Source: Bacteroidota bacterium (GTDB taxonomy: Bacteria > Bacteroidota > Ignavibacteria > Kryptoniales > JAKASW01). From it: 64,000 nucleotides of DNA. Positions 38,275 to 47,946 of the stretch are shown here, in pieces (positions within the stretch are counted from its first letter, which is position 1; each line of letters opens with the position of its first letter). The notes under the pieces were generated by a model, which searched no databases, was not told the DNA's origin, and worked only from the letters and a program-made list of their open reading frames with translations. The position numbers were made by a program, and so were the translations under genes. The DNA lies in assembly GCA_021825585.1 (NCBI GenBank), contig JAKAGT010000005.1, forward strand, positions 139,888-203,887, in the 5' to 3' direction.

Positions 38275-39246
38275 TCAGCTTATCCTCTCGACGACGAACT
38301 CGGTCAGCTTAATCAGAGAGGTCTTTGCCTCTGACTCCTGAATTCCTTTCAGCTCGTCCCTTGCACTCGATACAAACTCCTCCGCTTTTTTGTGAGCCCG
38401 CTCGATTCCACCATAGTTCCTGGCAAACTCTATCACCTCGGAAATTTTTGAGCCGGCCTTACCATTTTTCAGGAGTTTGAGAACAGACTTCGATGTGCGT
38501 TTCGGTGCCTTCTCGAAAGCATAGATCAAAGGAAGCGTGACCTTTCTCTCACGTATATCTCCCCCGATCGGTTTTCCTAAAGTCGCAGTCTTCCCCTCGT
38601 AGTCAAGGACGTCGTCCCGTATCTGGAATGCCATTCCAAGATATTCGCCGAAGGTTTTCATGTGCTTTATGACGCTCCCGTCTTTAGTAGCGCTCGTCGC
38701 TCCCAGCTCGCAGCATGTGGATATGAGCGAGGCGGTTTTGTCGGAAATTATCCTGAAATAGGTCTCTTCATTCATGTCGAGTTGCTTTGCCTTCTGAATC
38801 TGAAGCAGTTCGCCTTCGCTCATACGCTTGACCGCGACCGAACTCAACTTCAGGAACTGGAACTCATCGTTAAACAGCGAAAGAAGCAATCCTCTGGACA
38901 GCAAATAATCGCCCATCAGCACGGCGACTTTGTTTCTCCATATAGCACTAATGGAGGCGAGACCCCGCCGTGTATCGGCTCCATCGACCACGTCGTCGTG
39001 TATCAGCGTAGCCGTGTGAAGCAGCTCGACCAGGGTCGCCGCGTGGTACGTGCTCGGCGCGATCCCTCCACTTGCTTCAGCCGACAACAAAACCAGAATC
39101 GGCCGGATCTTCTTTCCCTTCTGGTGTAGCACATATCGGGCGATCGTATCAACTATGCCGACATTAGAACGAATCGCCGTCCTGAATTCTCTATTAAAAG
39201 TCCTAATCTCTTCCTTAACGGGAGAGATTATTTCATCCAAGTTCAA
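38275..39246 (-). CDS. Polyprenyl diphosphate synthase (octaprenyl/hexaprenyl type)
   Basis: 323 residues, trans-isoprenyl synthase. The first aspartate-rich motif is LIHDDVVDGADTRRG (D85, D86, D89) and the second is QIRDDVLDYEG near 210. These long-chain enzymes make the side chain of quinones. Chain length cannot be read with confidence. It lies between tatC and patatin, all on the minus strand. Confidence 0.87.
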   Translation of the reverse strand: MNLDEIISPVKEEIRTFNREFRTAIRSNVGIVDTIARYVLHQKGKKIRPILVLLSAEASGGIAPSTYHAATLVELLHTATLIHDDVVDGADTRRGLASISAIWRNKVAVLMGDYLLSRGLLLSLFNDEFQFLKLSSVAVKRMSEGELLQIQKAKQLDMNEETYFRIISDKTASLISTCCELGATSATKDGSVIKHMKTFGEYLGMAFQIRDDVLDYEGKTATLGKPIGGDIRERKVTLPLIYAFEKAPKRTSKSVLKLLKNGKAGSKISEVIEFARNYGGIERAHKKAEEFVSSARDELKGIQESEAKTSLIKLTEFVVERIS

Positions 39247-39262
39247 AACTCACCTGTAAAAA

Positions 39263-40042
39263 TTATGCGGCAGCTTTTTCTTTCTTCAGTTTGTTCGCCC
39301 GCGTTACCTGGACTACAAGTATGGAGATTTCATACAGGAGGTATAACGGGATGGCGACCATCACCTGGCTGGCGATATCAGGAGGTGTAATTGCGGCAGC
39401 AATAAACAGCACGATGATCACGGCGTGGCGCCTGTACTTTCTCATGAATTGAGGGCCTAAGACGCCCACCTTCGCGAGGAAATAAGAGAGCATGGGAAGT
39501 TCGAAGACTACTCCGCATGCCAGTATGATTCCGACGATGAAGCCAAAATACGACTGAACATCTATTATGTTTTCGATGTTCTGGGTGCCGAAACTGGAGA
39601 AGAACGAGAGTGCATTTGGAATGAGGAAGAAGTATCCGAAGGCGCCTCCGGCAAGAAAGAAAAATGTCGAGAAAAAGACGATCGACGTTACGTATTTTCT
39701 CTCATTCGGATAAAGAGCCGGCTGAACGAACTTCCAAAAGTGATAAAGAGTGTTCGGTAGACTTAAGATCAGGCCTGCAATGAAGACGATTTCCATGTAC
39801 AGCATCAGCTGGCCATAGGGTTTCAAGTTCTGGATCTTAAGAGGGGGTTTGGTGTGAAGGGCCGGAGCAAGGAGAAATTTGTTGACGATCGCATCCGAGA
39901 AGAATGCGCACAATGCCGTAGCTATGACTATCCCGACGAGCGACCAAATGAGGCGCGATCGAAGCTCCTCGAGATGATCCCAAAACGACATCTCCCTTTG
40001 AGACTCGCCGGGAGACGTTATTTCTTCCACATGTTCAGTCAT
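39263..40042 (-). CDS. tatC: Twin-arginine translocase subunit TatC
   Basis: 259 residues with six membrane helices and the N-terminal SFWDHLEELRSRLIWSL motif that reads the twin-arginine signal. The periplasmic loop ending in FKFWKFV-like NTLYHFWKFVQPALYPNER is typical. It exports folded proteins. Its ATG overlaps the glyA stop (TGATG). TatA/B genes are not in this window. Confidence 0.94.
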   Translation of the reverse strand: MTEHVEEITSPGESQREMSFWDHLEELRSRLIWSLVGIVIATALCAFFSDAIVNKFLLAPALHTKPPLKIQNLKPYGQLMLYMEIVFIAGLILSLPNTLYHFWKFVQPALYPNERKYVTSIVFFSTFFFLAGGAFGYFFLIPNALSFFSSFGTQNIENIIDVQSYFGFIVGIILACGVVFELPMLSYFLAKVGVLGPQFMRKYRRHAVIIVLFIAAAITPPDIASQVMVAIPLYLLYEISILVVQVTRANKLKKEKAAA

Positions 40043-41364
40043 CAGTCGAGGAGGGCATACTCCTTAGCAAAATCGTAAAGCGGGAATTTGCCGCACAAGT
40101 CTCTAACACCCTCTTTGACATCTTTCAGTTGCTGCTCGTCGGAAACGTTGGAAATAGCCCGGTCAATCAATTCGGCGACTTCTGCCATTTCTGATTCCCT
40201 GAAACCGCGAGTCGTGACGGCCGGCGTTCCCACTCGTATGCCGCTCGTGATCATCGGCGATTTGTCGTCAAACGGAACCATGTTCTTATTGACCGTGATA
40301 CCCGCCTTCTCCAGAGCCTTCTCTGCATCCTTGCCCGTAACATTCTTGTTTCTCAGGTCGATCAGGATGAGGTGATTGTCGGTTCCACCTGAGACGAGTT
40401 GGTACCCTCTCTTTGTCAGCTCCTCCGAGAGCCGCTTCGCATTCGTCACTATCTGCCGCGTATAGCTGTTGAAAGTATCGCTCAAGGCCTCGCCGAACGC
40501 AACCGCCTTTGCTGCGATCACATGCATCAGCGGTCCACCCTGGATGCCGGGCATAACATTGGAATCCACAATCTCAGACATCATCTTCAGTCTGCCTGAT
40601 TTCGGCGCAGTTTGGCCGAATGGGTTTTCATAGTCCTTACCGATCAGAATCAATCCGCCGCGGGGTCCTCTGAGAGTCTTATGTGTGGTCGAAGTGACGA
40701 TGTGACAATAAGGAAGCGGATCATTCAAAATCTTTGTCGCTATCAGCCCCGCCGGGTGCGCGATGTCGGCCATGAGGAAAGCCCCTACTTTGTCGGCAAT
40801 TTGGCGAAAGGCCTTGAAATCTATGTCGCGTGGATATGCGCTCGCGCCGACGACAATCATCTTCGGCTTATGTTCTAAGGCAAGCCTCTCTACTTCGTCA
40901 AAATCTATTCGTCCAGTTTCCTTCCTGACTCCATAAGCAAGTACATTGAACAGCTTCCCGCTGAAATTGACCGGCGACCCATGCGTCAGATGCCCGCCAT
41001 GGGCAAGGTTCATTCCGAGAATCGTATCGCCCGGCTTAATGAATGAGAAATATGCGGCCATATTCGCCTGGCTCCCGGCGTGAGGCTGGACGTTGGCATA
41101 TTCAGCGCCGAAAAGTTTCTTCACGCGGTCACGCGCGATGTTCTCCGCGGTATCTACAAACTCGCATCCGCCGTAGTATCGCTTCCCCGGATAACCTTCA
41201 GCATATTTATTGGTCAATACCGTACCGAGTGCTGCAAGCACTGGCTTGCTCACAAAATTTTCGGATGCGATTAGTTCTATGGTGTTATTTTGGCGTCCAA
41301 TTTCCCTGGCAACGGCATCGAAGACTTCACCGTCGGCACTTCTGAGAATTTCCAGAGTATCCAT
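40042..41364 (-). CDS. glyA: Serine hydroxymethyltransferase
   Basis: 440 residues, PLP enzyme interconverting serine and glycine with tetrahydrofolate. N-terminal [29 protein letters not shown], and the PLP lysine site [15 protein letters not shown] are diagnostic. A GTG at 41373 opens the frame, but the ATG at 41364 is preferred because GAGAGG stands 9 bases before it. Confidence 0.95.
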   Translation of the reverse strand: MDTLEILRSADGEVFDAVAREIGRQNNTIELIASENFVSKPVLAALGTVLTNKYAEGYPGKRYYGGCEFVDTAENIARDRVKKLFGAEYANVQPHAGSQANMAAYFSFIKPGDTILGMNLAHGGHLTHGSPVNFSGKLFNVLAYGVRKETGRIDFDEVERLALEHKPKMIVVGASAYPRDIDFKAFRQIADKVGAFLMADIAHPAGLIATKILNDPLPYCHIVTSTTHKTLRGPRGGLILIGKDYENPFGQTAPKSGRLKMMSEIVDSNVMPGIQGGPLMHVIAAKAVAFGEALSDTFNSYTRQIVTNAKRLSEELTKRGYQLVSGGTDNHLILIDLRNKNVTGKDAEKALEKAGITVNKNMVPFDDKSPMITSGIRVGTPAVTTRGFRESEMAEVAELIDRAISNVSDEQQLKDVKEGVRDLCGKFPLYDFAKEYALLD

Positions 41365-41394
41365 TATGTGCACCTCTCTCTGATATAGAATGAC

Positions 41395-41835
41395 TTAACA
41401 GCTGCTGAGGCTGTGAATTTTCTCGACGCGACGCAGGTGCCGGCCGCCCTCGAACGGTGTCGAAAGCCACACCCGTATCATCTTCTCTGCAGTTTCCCAG
41501 TCTGTCAACCGTTCCCCAATACTGAGCACATTAGCATCGTTATGTCTGCGGGAAAGCTCAGCCATTTCGACTGTCATACAAAGGGCGGAACGGACATTTT
41601 CAACTTTGTTAGCCACGATGTCCATGCCTATTCCGCTTCCGCACACCAGTATGCCTTTTTCACATTCGCCGGTTCCTACTGCTTTAGCGGCGGCATAGGC
41701 AAAATCGGGATAATCACAAGACGAATCGCTGTACGTGCCGAAGTCTTTGTACTCCAGTCCCAACTCGTCGCTGAGGAGCTTCTTTATTTTCTCTTTGAAG
41801 TGAAATCCCGCATGATCTGAAGCGAGTGCCAGCAT
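41395..41835 (-). CDS. rpiB: Ribose 5-phosphate isomerase B
   Basis: 146 residues from the ATG at 41835. RpiB/LacA family features are the opening LALASDHAGFHFKE, the SCDYPDFA segment and the catalytic cysteine in GILVCGSGIGMDIVANK. It interconverts ribose 5-phosphate and ribulose 5-phosphate. An upstream in-frame ATG or GTG would overlap the preceding gene and add ten residues not seen in the family. Confidence 0.93.
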   Translation of the reverse strand: MLALASDHAGFHFKEKIKKLLSDELGLEYKDFGTYSDSSCDYPDFAYAAAKAVGTGECEKGILVCGSGIGMDIVANKVENVRSALCMTVEMAELSRRHNDANVLSIGERLTDWETAEKMIRVWLSTPFEGGRHLRRVEKIHSLSSC

Positions 41836-41837
41836 TT

Positions 41838-43103
41838 TCAATCTCCCACGGGGCGAATGAACCACACTTCACCCAGAGTGACTGAGACATATAACCTGAA
41901 TATCCTTTCCTGAATAGGAAGGTCATTCGACAATCCCCGAAATCCGTACTGAGCCGACACATTAATGGTAGATGAATAGCTCAGCGGAACTTCGATGCCT
42001 GCAGTCAGAAAGAGCTCATCCAGTTGTTTGTTCTGGCCTGATTTTGTAGGCACGATATACTGTGTTTTCTCGTAATAAAACCCTGCGCGCAGGATCTGCT
42101 TGTCATAGAGTGCATCGATTGCCTTCCCTCGCATATACTGAATGCCACCGCCGACAAAAAGTACATCCCCGAATGTACCGGGACTTGTGAAGGAATCACT
42201 GTAGCGGGAGAGCTGCTGGGTACGGATGTCCAGGACTGCCGATAGCCTGCCACTGAAGTTCTCCGCAATACCTATTCCATATTCGGGCGGAATGTATCCC
42301 GCGGCAAATGAAGTGAACGCCGTGTCAAGCCCGTCGGAATAAGTGTTGGAAAGTTGACTGTTGCCTTTGAGATTATAGGAAAGCTTGTAATATCCCGCTA
42401 TGCTCAAACCGTGGAGGAAATCAAGCTTCACGAGGTCATCCAGATGACTCAAGGTCAATCCAAGCGTTCCGCTCGATCCGTGGAGATAAAGGCTGTTGTC
42501 TGAAAAGGTGTTTGTGTAGCTCGTGTTCGAGAACGTAACTTGGCCTGTCCTCTCCGTCCTGCCAAAGGCGTAGGTAAACATACCCCCGAGGGCTAATTCC
42601 TTGAACGGAGAGAGGCTCGTTCCCAAGAACCCTTCTCCCAATCCGCCGGAGCCGGTGTTGACATATGTTGCTGAAGGCGTTTCAGCGGTGGCGGCAATAG
42701 CCGAATTAAATTGATACTGGAAAGATGTCAGCGGTGTAAATCCCATTGCTAATGAAATTCCCAAATCTCGATCTATCGGAATACCAAATATTCCACCGCC
42801 GAAATTGCCGTTCACAAGATAAGAGGATTCGTTGCTGAGGTTGTCTTGCGAACTCACTCCCGAGAAGTCGTAAAGTGCACTAAACTGAACATTTTGAAGT
42901 GCCGACCACGTAGCTGGGTTCAACCGGCTGAGAGAGGCGTTGTAAAGAAGCGCGAGACCCGCGTTTCCCATTCCAACCGAGTATCCCCCGGCGAAACTCG
43001 TAAATGCACCGACGCCCTTCGAGGACAGCGGCGAACCATCACCAGCAAACGCGCCGTTGGTTGCGTACAGGAAAGCGGCACAAAGAACCAGTCTCTTTAT
43101 CAT
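41838..43103 (-). CDS. Outer-membrane beta-barrel protein (PorV/FadL-like)
   Basis: 421 residues with a signal peptide ending near residue 20 (ATNGAFAG). The opening pattern (GGYSVGMGNAGLALLYNASLS followed by LNPATW, given in parts) matches the start of PorV/FadL-type barrels, and the rest alternates hydrophobic and polar residues. Ligand or function is unknown. It overlaps the upstream lipoprotein gene by 4 bases, suggesting a surface pair. Confidence 0.65.
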   Translation of the reverse strand: MIKRLVLCAAFLYATNGAFAGDGSPLSSKGVGAFTSFAGGYSVGMGNAGLALLYNASLSRLNPATWSALQNVQFSALYDFSGVSSQDNLSNESSYLVNGNFGGGIFGIPIDRDLGISLAMGFTPLTSFQYQFNSAIAATAETPSATYVNTGSGGLGEGFLGTSLSPFKELALGGMFTYAFGRTERTGQVTFSNTSYTNTFSDNSLYLHGSSGTLGLTLSHLDDLVKLDFLHGLSIAGYYKLSYNLKGNSQLSNTYSDGLDTAFTSFAAGYIPPEYGIGIAENFSGRLSAVLDIRTQQLSRYSDSFTSPGTFGDVLFVGGGIQYMRGKAIDALYDKQILRAGFYYEKTQYIVPTKSGQNKQLDELFLTAGIEVPLSYSSTINVSAQYGFRGLSNDLPIQERIFRLYVSVTLGEVWFIRPVGD

Positions 43104-44278
43104 TTCTTCACCGCCGGAGTATAAGTTATTATAAGCTTTGGCTTAAGTGAATCGGGGGCACTGCCATCATAAAGGAATCGGGAATCCACGTTCTCGAGTT
43201 CGTTGTACTCCGCAATGAGAAATCCGTAGTTTTTACTGTTTAACATGTGCTGGACAATCGTACTCACGTTGAAAGTGTATTCATTATTCGAGACCAATGC
43301 GACCGCCGAGCCGGTTGCGCTCACGGCGCCGGTGGTCGGGTTCGATAAATAATAAGCGATCAGAGTATCCACGAGTCCCGGGTATGAGTAAGCCGCTTCG
43401 GCCGTAGAATCGAAATGAAGGGTAAGGAGGGCGCTGTTAACTATGGAATAATTCGGAATCCTGCTCAGGTCGAAAGTAAGATTCTCTCTCAACCCGGTGC
43501 CTGACTGAACAATCTTGTACGGCCCCTGAGGCGCCACGCTGGCCAATGTTGTATGGGCAACGGAAGTGCTGAAATCCAGCGCGACATTCGACGTATCGAC
43601 TGTGCCATTAAGCAAATACACTACCTGGCAAATCGGATAATGCGTGCTCGTCGACGAAAAACTCGAATATACCGATAAGACTCCATTTCCTCCCGCCGGT
43701 TTTATCAATAACCCGTTATTCTTTATCGATGTGTCCTGAGTTGCATTTGCCCACAGTCTCACGGTATTCGTATCCAGCCCGATGAGGACTGTCGAGTCGG
43801 TTATTGTCTGCGACGTCACGATATTAGTGCCGCCATGTCCTATCAAGGCAACGCTGTCCCAGGTCAACGTCGTATAGTTCCACGTACTGTCCAGAGTATA
43901 CCCGTTGAACGTAAGCGCCTGAATGCCGTTACCGGACGGATCGAGTGTGTAGGGGGCCCGTGTCATGATAATGGTCGCAGACAGTATCGCTCCCGCACCG
44001 TAGACTGGTGTGAATGCAGAAAAGTGCATCAACAGGTCCGCCTCCGTCCATGGAACGATTCCGAGCGACATAATCGCGCTCGAGCCTGTAGCGAGACCAT
44101 CATTAACCTGCGAACTCGTAATCTTAACAGAGTCGAGTCCTGAATCCAGATATTGGGGAACCAGCGTGCTATCATAAGCAACCAGCCAGGCACCAGTCTG
44201 GTTTACCTTGTTGTTGCAGCCCAGGAGCACCAGTGCCAGCAGTGCAGCCACAATAGAGCCTTCAAGTATTCGCTTCAA
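43100..44278 (-). CDS. DNRLRE-domain-like lipoprotein
   Basis: 392 residues beginning at a TTG after AAGGA. The lipobox LVLLGC puts the lipidated Cys near residue 21. Two halves each resemble the beta-sandwich of DNRLRE domains (for example SALLTLHFDSTAEA and the ending FLYDGSAPDSLKPKLIITY). Such domains occur in secreted surface proteins of unknown role. It overlaps gmhB by 17 bases and the barrel gene by 4. Confidence 0.6.
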   Translation of the reverse strand: MKRILEGSIVAALLALVLLGCNNKVNQTGAWLVAYDSTLVPQYLDSGLDSVKITSSQVNDGLATGSSAIMSLGIVPWTEADLLMHFSAFTPVYGAGAILSATIIMTRAPYTLDPSGNGIQALTFNGYTLDSTWNYTTLTWDSVALIGHGGTNIVTSQTITDSTVLIGLDTNTVRLWANATQDTSIKNNGLLIKPAGGNGVLSVYSSFSSTSTHYPICQVVYLLNGTVDTSNVALDFSTSVAHTTLASVAPQGPYKIVQSGTGLRENLTFDLSRIPNYSIVNSALLTLHFDSTAEAAYSYPGLVDTLIAYYLSNPTTGAVSATGSAVALVSNNEYTFNVSTIVQHMLNSKNYGFLIAEYNELENVDSRFLYDGSAPDSLKPKLIITYTPAVKK

Positions 44279-44831
44279 TTTTCCTTCTTACAAAGTTTGT
44301 GACAGTGTCGTAAAGATTCTTAGCAAGATAATCTATTTTAATTCCGGCGTCAATGCACCGCTGGTAGTCGGACTCGCCATACCCCGTTAGCACAAGTGAG
44401 GTGAAAGCGCCGGCATTTTCACCGCATTTGACATCGCTCCATTTGTCACCGACAACGAACGACTCCGTAAGGTCGAGGTGGAACGCTTCCTTTGCACGCA
44501 GGAGCATTCCGATGTCGGGCTTCCTGCATGCGCACTGGACGCCGCCCGAATTCGGGTAATGGGGGCAGTAATATATGGCATCCACGGTAGCACCCCGCCG
44601 GGACAGCATTTCCACTAGACGGGCATTGACGGCATCTACCTGCGCTGCCGTCATGATTCCTCTGGCAACGCCTGATTGATTGGATATTACGATCACTTTC
44701 AACCCAAGCTGGTTGGCAATTTCTATAGCCTCAGGGGAATTGTCGATGAATTCGAGCTGATCAGGATCGCTTAGGTAGTCCTTGTCAACATTGATCGTTC
44801 CATCACGATCAATGAATATGGCGCGGGTCAC
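44262..44831 (-). CDS. gmhB: D-glycero-D-manno-heptose 1,7-bisphosphate phosphatase (GmhB-like HAD)
   Basis: 189 residues from a GTG at 44831 that overlaps the glgA stop (GTGA); the frame could be opened at 44885 but that would lie inside glgA. HAD motif I is IFIDRDGTINVD, the zinc loop is CPHYPNSGGVQCAC, and motif III-IV is CRKPDIGM and VGDKWSD. It makes heptose 1-phosphate for LPS, which fits the GT9 genes at 2.9-5.2 kb. Confidence 0.88.
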   Translation of the reverse strand: MTRAIFIDRDGTINVDKDYLSDPDQLEFIDNSPEAIEIANQLGLKVIVISNQSGVARGIMTAAQVDAVNARLVEMLSRRGATVDAIYYCPHYPNSGGVQCACRKPDIGMLLRAKEAFHLDLTESFVVGDKWSDVKCGENAGAFTSLVLTGYGESDYQRCIDAGIKIDYLAKNLYDTVTNFVRRKIEANT

Positions 44832-46312
44832 TTGTCGAGAATCTTGGTATACAGCTCGGCATACTGCCTGGCGGAGTTTGTCCATGAAAAATCCTCCGCC
44901 ATTGCGTTACGCATGATTTTTTGCCAGTTCTTCTGATCGCCGAAGAATGCCAGTGCCTTCGATAGTGCCTTGATCATCTCCTCGGCCTTGTACTCATCGA
45001 AGAAGAAGCCCGTGCCGGCCCCTTTCTGGGGATTCACTTCCTTCACCGTGTCGGCAAGGCCTCCGGTACGTCTGACGACAGGTATTGTCCCGTACTTGAG
45101 ACTGTACAGCTGGTTCAGGCCGCATGGCTCAAACTTGCTGGGCATGAGAAATATATCCGATGCGCCTTCGATCAGATGTGACAGCTCATCATCATATGCA
45201 AGTTCAAGAATGAACTTCTCAGGATATTTCTTTGCCAGGGCTTCGAGTTTAGTGTGATATTGTTTCTCGCCCGTTCCGAGCAGTATGACCTGAACGTTCA
45301 TTTTCATGATTTCCGGAAACGCGTCGATAACGAGGTCCATTCCCTTCTGTTCCACCAAACGGGATACCATCCCTATCAAAGGAATCTGCGGATCGAATTT
45401 CTTGTTGAACCTCTTAAGCAGATATTTCTTGTTCTCTACCTTTGCATCGAGCGTCTTGACGCTGTATTTGAATGGGATGTATTGATCCGTGTCGGGGTTC
45501 CATATCGTATAATCGATGCCGTTGACGATTCCGGTGAAGAATTTCTTCCTCTTCCTCAAAACCCCATCCATGCCGCAGCCATATTCCTCGCTCTCGGAAA
45601 TTTCCTTCGCGTAAGTCTGGCTCACAGTAGTTATGTAATCGGAATAAACCAGCCCGGATTTCATGAAACTGAACTTGTCGAAGAACTCTGCCCCTTCCTG
45701 CGTGAATACATCTGCGGGCAGTCCCGTCTTCGCAAACATCTCCTTGGGGAAATTGCCCTGATATGCAACGTTGTGAATGGTGAATACCGTCCTGATATTC
45801 TTAAAGAACGGGTCCGACGCGTAGATCTTCTTGAGGTACGCCGGAACAAGTCCTGTTTGCCAATCGTTGCAGTGAATTATGTGCGGCGCCCATCCGAGCC
45901 GTTTCAGTATCTCGAAGATGCCCCGGGAATAGAAAATGAATCGCTCATCGTTGTCGGCATAATCCTTCTTGGTTTTCGGATCCTGATAGATCCCTGCCCT
46001 CCCAAAAAAGTCCGAGCTGTCGATGAAGTAAATCTGTACCTTTGTTCGTTCTCCGATGAGGAAGGAAGACTTCACATTCAGCTTCGCATTCTTCTTTCCG
46101 ATCGGAATATCGATGTCTTTGAGACGGATAATCTCATGGATCCGGAATTTCCGCTCGTTGACGAATCCATAACGAGGGATTGCAAGACGGACATCATTAC
46201 CGATTTCTTTGAGTGCTTGCGGCAGTGAACTCGCTACGTCGGCCAATCCGCCAGTCTTCGCGAAGGGAAAGACTTCCGAGGATAAGAATAAAACATTGAG
46301 GGGCTGAGTCAT
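44828..46312 (-). CDS. glgA: Glycogen synthase (GT5)
   Basis: 494 residues. The ADP-glucose site motif KTGGLADVASSLPQAL, the HCNDWQTGLVPAYLK stretch and the C-terminal FLMPSKFEPCGLNQLYSLKYG are typical of GlgA. It elongates alpha-1,4-glucan from ADP-glucose. First gene of a nine-gene minus-strand run down to the patatin gene, and divergent from the beta-CASP operon. Confidence 0.94.
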   Translation of the reverse strand: MTQPLNVLFLSSEVFPFAKTGGLADVASSLPQALKEIGNDVRLAIPRYGFVNERKFRIHEIIRLKDIDIPIGKKNAKLNVKSSFLIGERTKVQIYFIDSSDFFGRAGIYQDPKTKKDYADNDERFIFYSRGIFEILKRLGWAPHIIHCNDWQTGLVPAYLKKIYASDPFFKNIRTVFTIHNVAYQGNFPKEMFAKTGLPADVFTQEGAEFFDKFSFMKSGLVYSDYITTVSQTYAKEISESEEYGCGMDGVLRKRKKFFTGIVNGIDYTIWNPDTDQYIPFKYSVKTLDAKVENKKYLLKRFNKKFDPQIPLIGMVSRLVEQKGMDLVIDAFPEIMKMNVQVILLGTGEKQYHTKLEALAKKYPEKFILELAYDDELSHLIEGASDIFLMPSKFEPCGLNQLYSLKYGTIPVVRRTGGLADTVKEVNPQKGAGTGFFFDEYKAEEMIKALSKALAFFGDQKNWQKIMRNAMAEDFSWTNSARQYAELYTKILDK

Positions 46313-46494
46313 TTCATACCATGATTTGTTTACCTAAAGTATCAAGAAAACCGCTAAAAATCAATTACATTTAACGCATCAGAGAAGAATCGGCTGACCG
46401 GGCACAGGTCCCTGTTGAATTGGATTGATGGAGATGGTACGACGATCTTACCGGCAGCCCGGCGGATTCGGCAAAAAACAAAAGCCTTTTCGTC

Positions 46495-46523
46495 TTGAAT
46501 CACGAATAGCCATGAAATATATT
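46495..46523 (+). promoter_or_regulatory. Sigma-70-type promoter of the beta-CASP operon
   Basis: TTGAAT (46495-46500), 17 bases, TATATT (46518-46523), 25 bases before the ATG at 46549. It matches the -10 box and spacing of the glyS and M23 promoters. Confidence 0.6.
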
Positions 46524-46548
46524 GCTTAATACCTGTTGAGCTACCGGA

Positions 46549-47946
46549 ATGCGATTACAATTCATAGGCGCTGCACAAACTGTTACGGGGTCGATGCACC
46601 TTCTCGAGGTAAACGGGAAGAGAATTTTGCTCGAATGCGGGTTCTACCACGGCAAACGGTCTGAGTCCATTAGAATAAACAAGAACTTCGATTTCTTCCG
46701 CCCGGAAAAGATCGATACGGTTGTCCTTTCTCATGCCCATATAGATCACAGCGGCAATCTTCCTAACCTTGTCAAGCAGGGTTTCTCAGGCACTATCTAT
46801 GCGACTCCTGCAACTCGTGATCTCGCTGGCATCATGCTTACCGACAGTGCAAAAATCCAGGAGCAGGATGCACACTTCCTCAACAAAAAATTGATGAAGA
46901 AGAGCGAACCTCTTATCGAACCTATTTACACTACTGAGGACGCGCTTTCGGTGATGCCGCTTTTCGTCTCCATTTCGTACCACAGGGAGACCACTATTGC
47001 TGATGGAGTTACGCTGAATTTTCTCGACGCCGGCCATATACTCGGCAGCGCAATGGTACAATTGCGAATTCACGAGGACGGCACGGAGAAGAACCTCCTC
47101 TTCACCGGGGATCTCGGACGCAAAGGATTACCGATTTTGAAGAACCCCGAAGTTGTTGAAGAGGCCGACCTTCTTATAACTGAAAGCACATACGGCGGGA
47201 AATTACACGACCCCATCGAGGGGATGCAGGGCAAACTCCGCGAAGTAATAGTTAAGACAGTCTCCAGGAGAGGCAAGGTCATAATACCCGCCTTCAGTGT
47301 CGAACGTACGCAGGAGATAACCTACACGCTTCACCGGTTGTTCGAGAGCAGGCAGCTTCCACGCATTCCTGTTTTTGTCGACAGCCCACTCTCTGTCAAC
47401 GCAACTGAAGTGTTCCGACTGCATCCGGAGTGTTTCAACTCGGATGTATACAAGATGGTTCTGGGGCACGACGATCCGTTCGGGTTTGAGTACGTTCAGT
47501 ATATCCAATCCGTCGAGGAGTCTAAGAAGCTTAACGATATTCACGAGCCCGTGATAATCATATCCGCATCGGGAATGTGTGAAAGCGGACGGATACTGCA
47601 CCATCTGGCGAACAACGCAGGCGATCCGAAAAACACCATTTTGATAGTCGGATATCAGGCACCGGATACTCTCGGGAGACGAATCCTCGATCGGCAGCCT
47701 GTTTTGAAAATTTTCGGCGAAGAATATCCACTGAGGGCAGAAGTCGTGGAAATGCATTCCTTCTCCGCACATGCGGACCACAACGATCTCGTTTCTTTTG
47801 CGAGTAACTTCAATAAAGACAAACTACGCAACATTTTTCTGGTACACGGTGAGAAAGAAGAACAAAGCGCACTCTCACAATCGCTTAACCAAGTCGGATT
47901 CAAGAACGTTGTAGCTCCGAAGAAGGGAGAATCATTTAATATTTGA
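46549..47946 (+). CDS. Metallo-beta-lactamase/beta-CASP RNA-processing nuclease
   Basis: 465 residues. The zinc site is SHAHIDHSG (H62, H64, D66, H67), followed by the GHILGSAM histidine, a beta-CASP domain (VEEADLLITESTYGG, IIPAFSVERTQEITYTL) and the ISASGMCESGRILHHLANN and VEMHSFSAHADHNDL segments of the C-terminal RMMBL part. The family cleaves RNA as exonuclease or endonuclease (CPSF73 relatives). The ribosome site before ATG is weak. Confidence 0.88.
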   Translation: MRLQFIGAAQTVTGSMHLLEVNGKRILLECGFYHGKRSESIRINKNFDFFRPEKIDTVVLSHAHIDHSGNLPNLVKQGFSGTIYATPATRDLAGIMLTDSAKIQEQDAHFLNKKLMKKSEPLIEPIYTTEDALSVMPLFVSISYHRETTIADGVTLNFLDAGHILGSAMVQLRIHEDGTEKNLLFTGDLGRKGLPILKNPEVVEEADLLITESTYGGKLHDPIEGMQGKLREVIVKTVSRRGKVIIPAFSVERTQEITYTLHRLFESRQLPRIPVFVDSPLSVNATEVFRLHPECFNSDVYKMVLGHDDPFGFEYVQYIQSVEESKKLNDIHEPVIIISASGMCESGRILHHLANNAGDPKNTILIVGYQAPDTLGRRILDRQPVLKIFGEEYPLRAEVVEMHSFSAHADHNDLVSFASNFNKDKLRNIFLVHGEKEEQSALSQSLNQVGFKNVVAPKKGESFNI

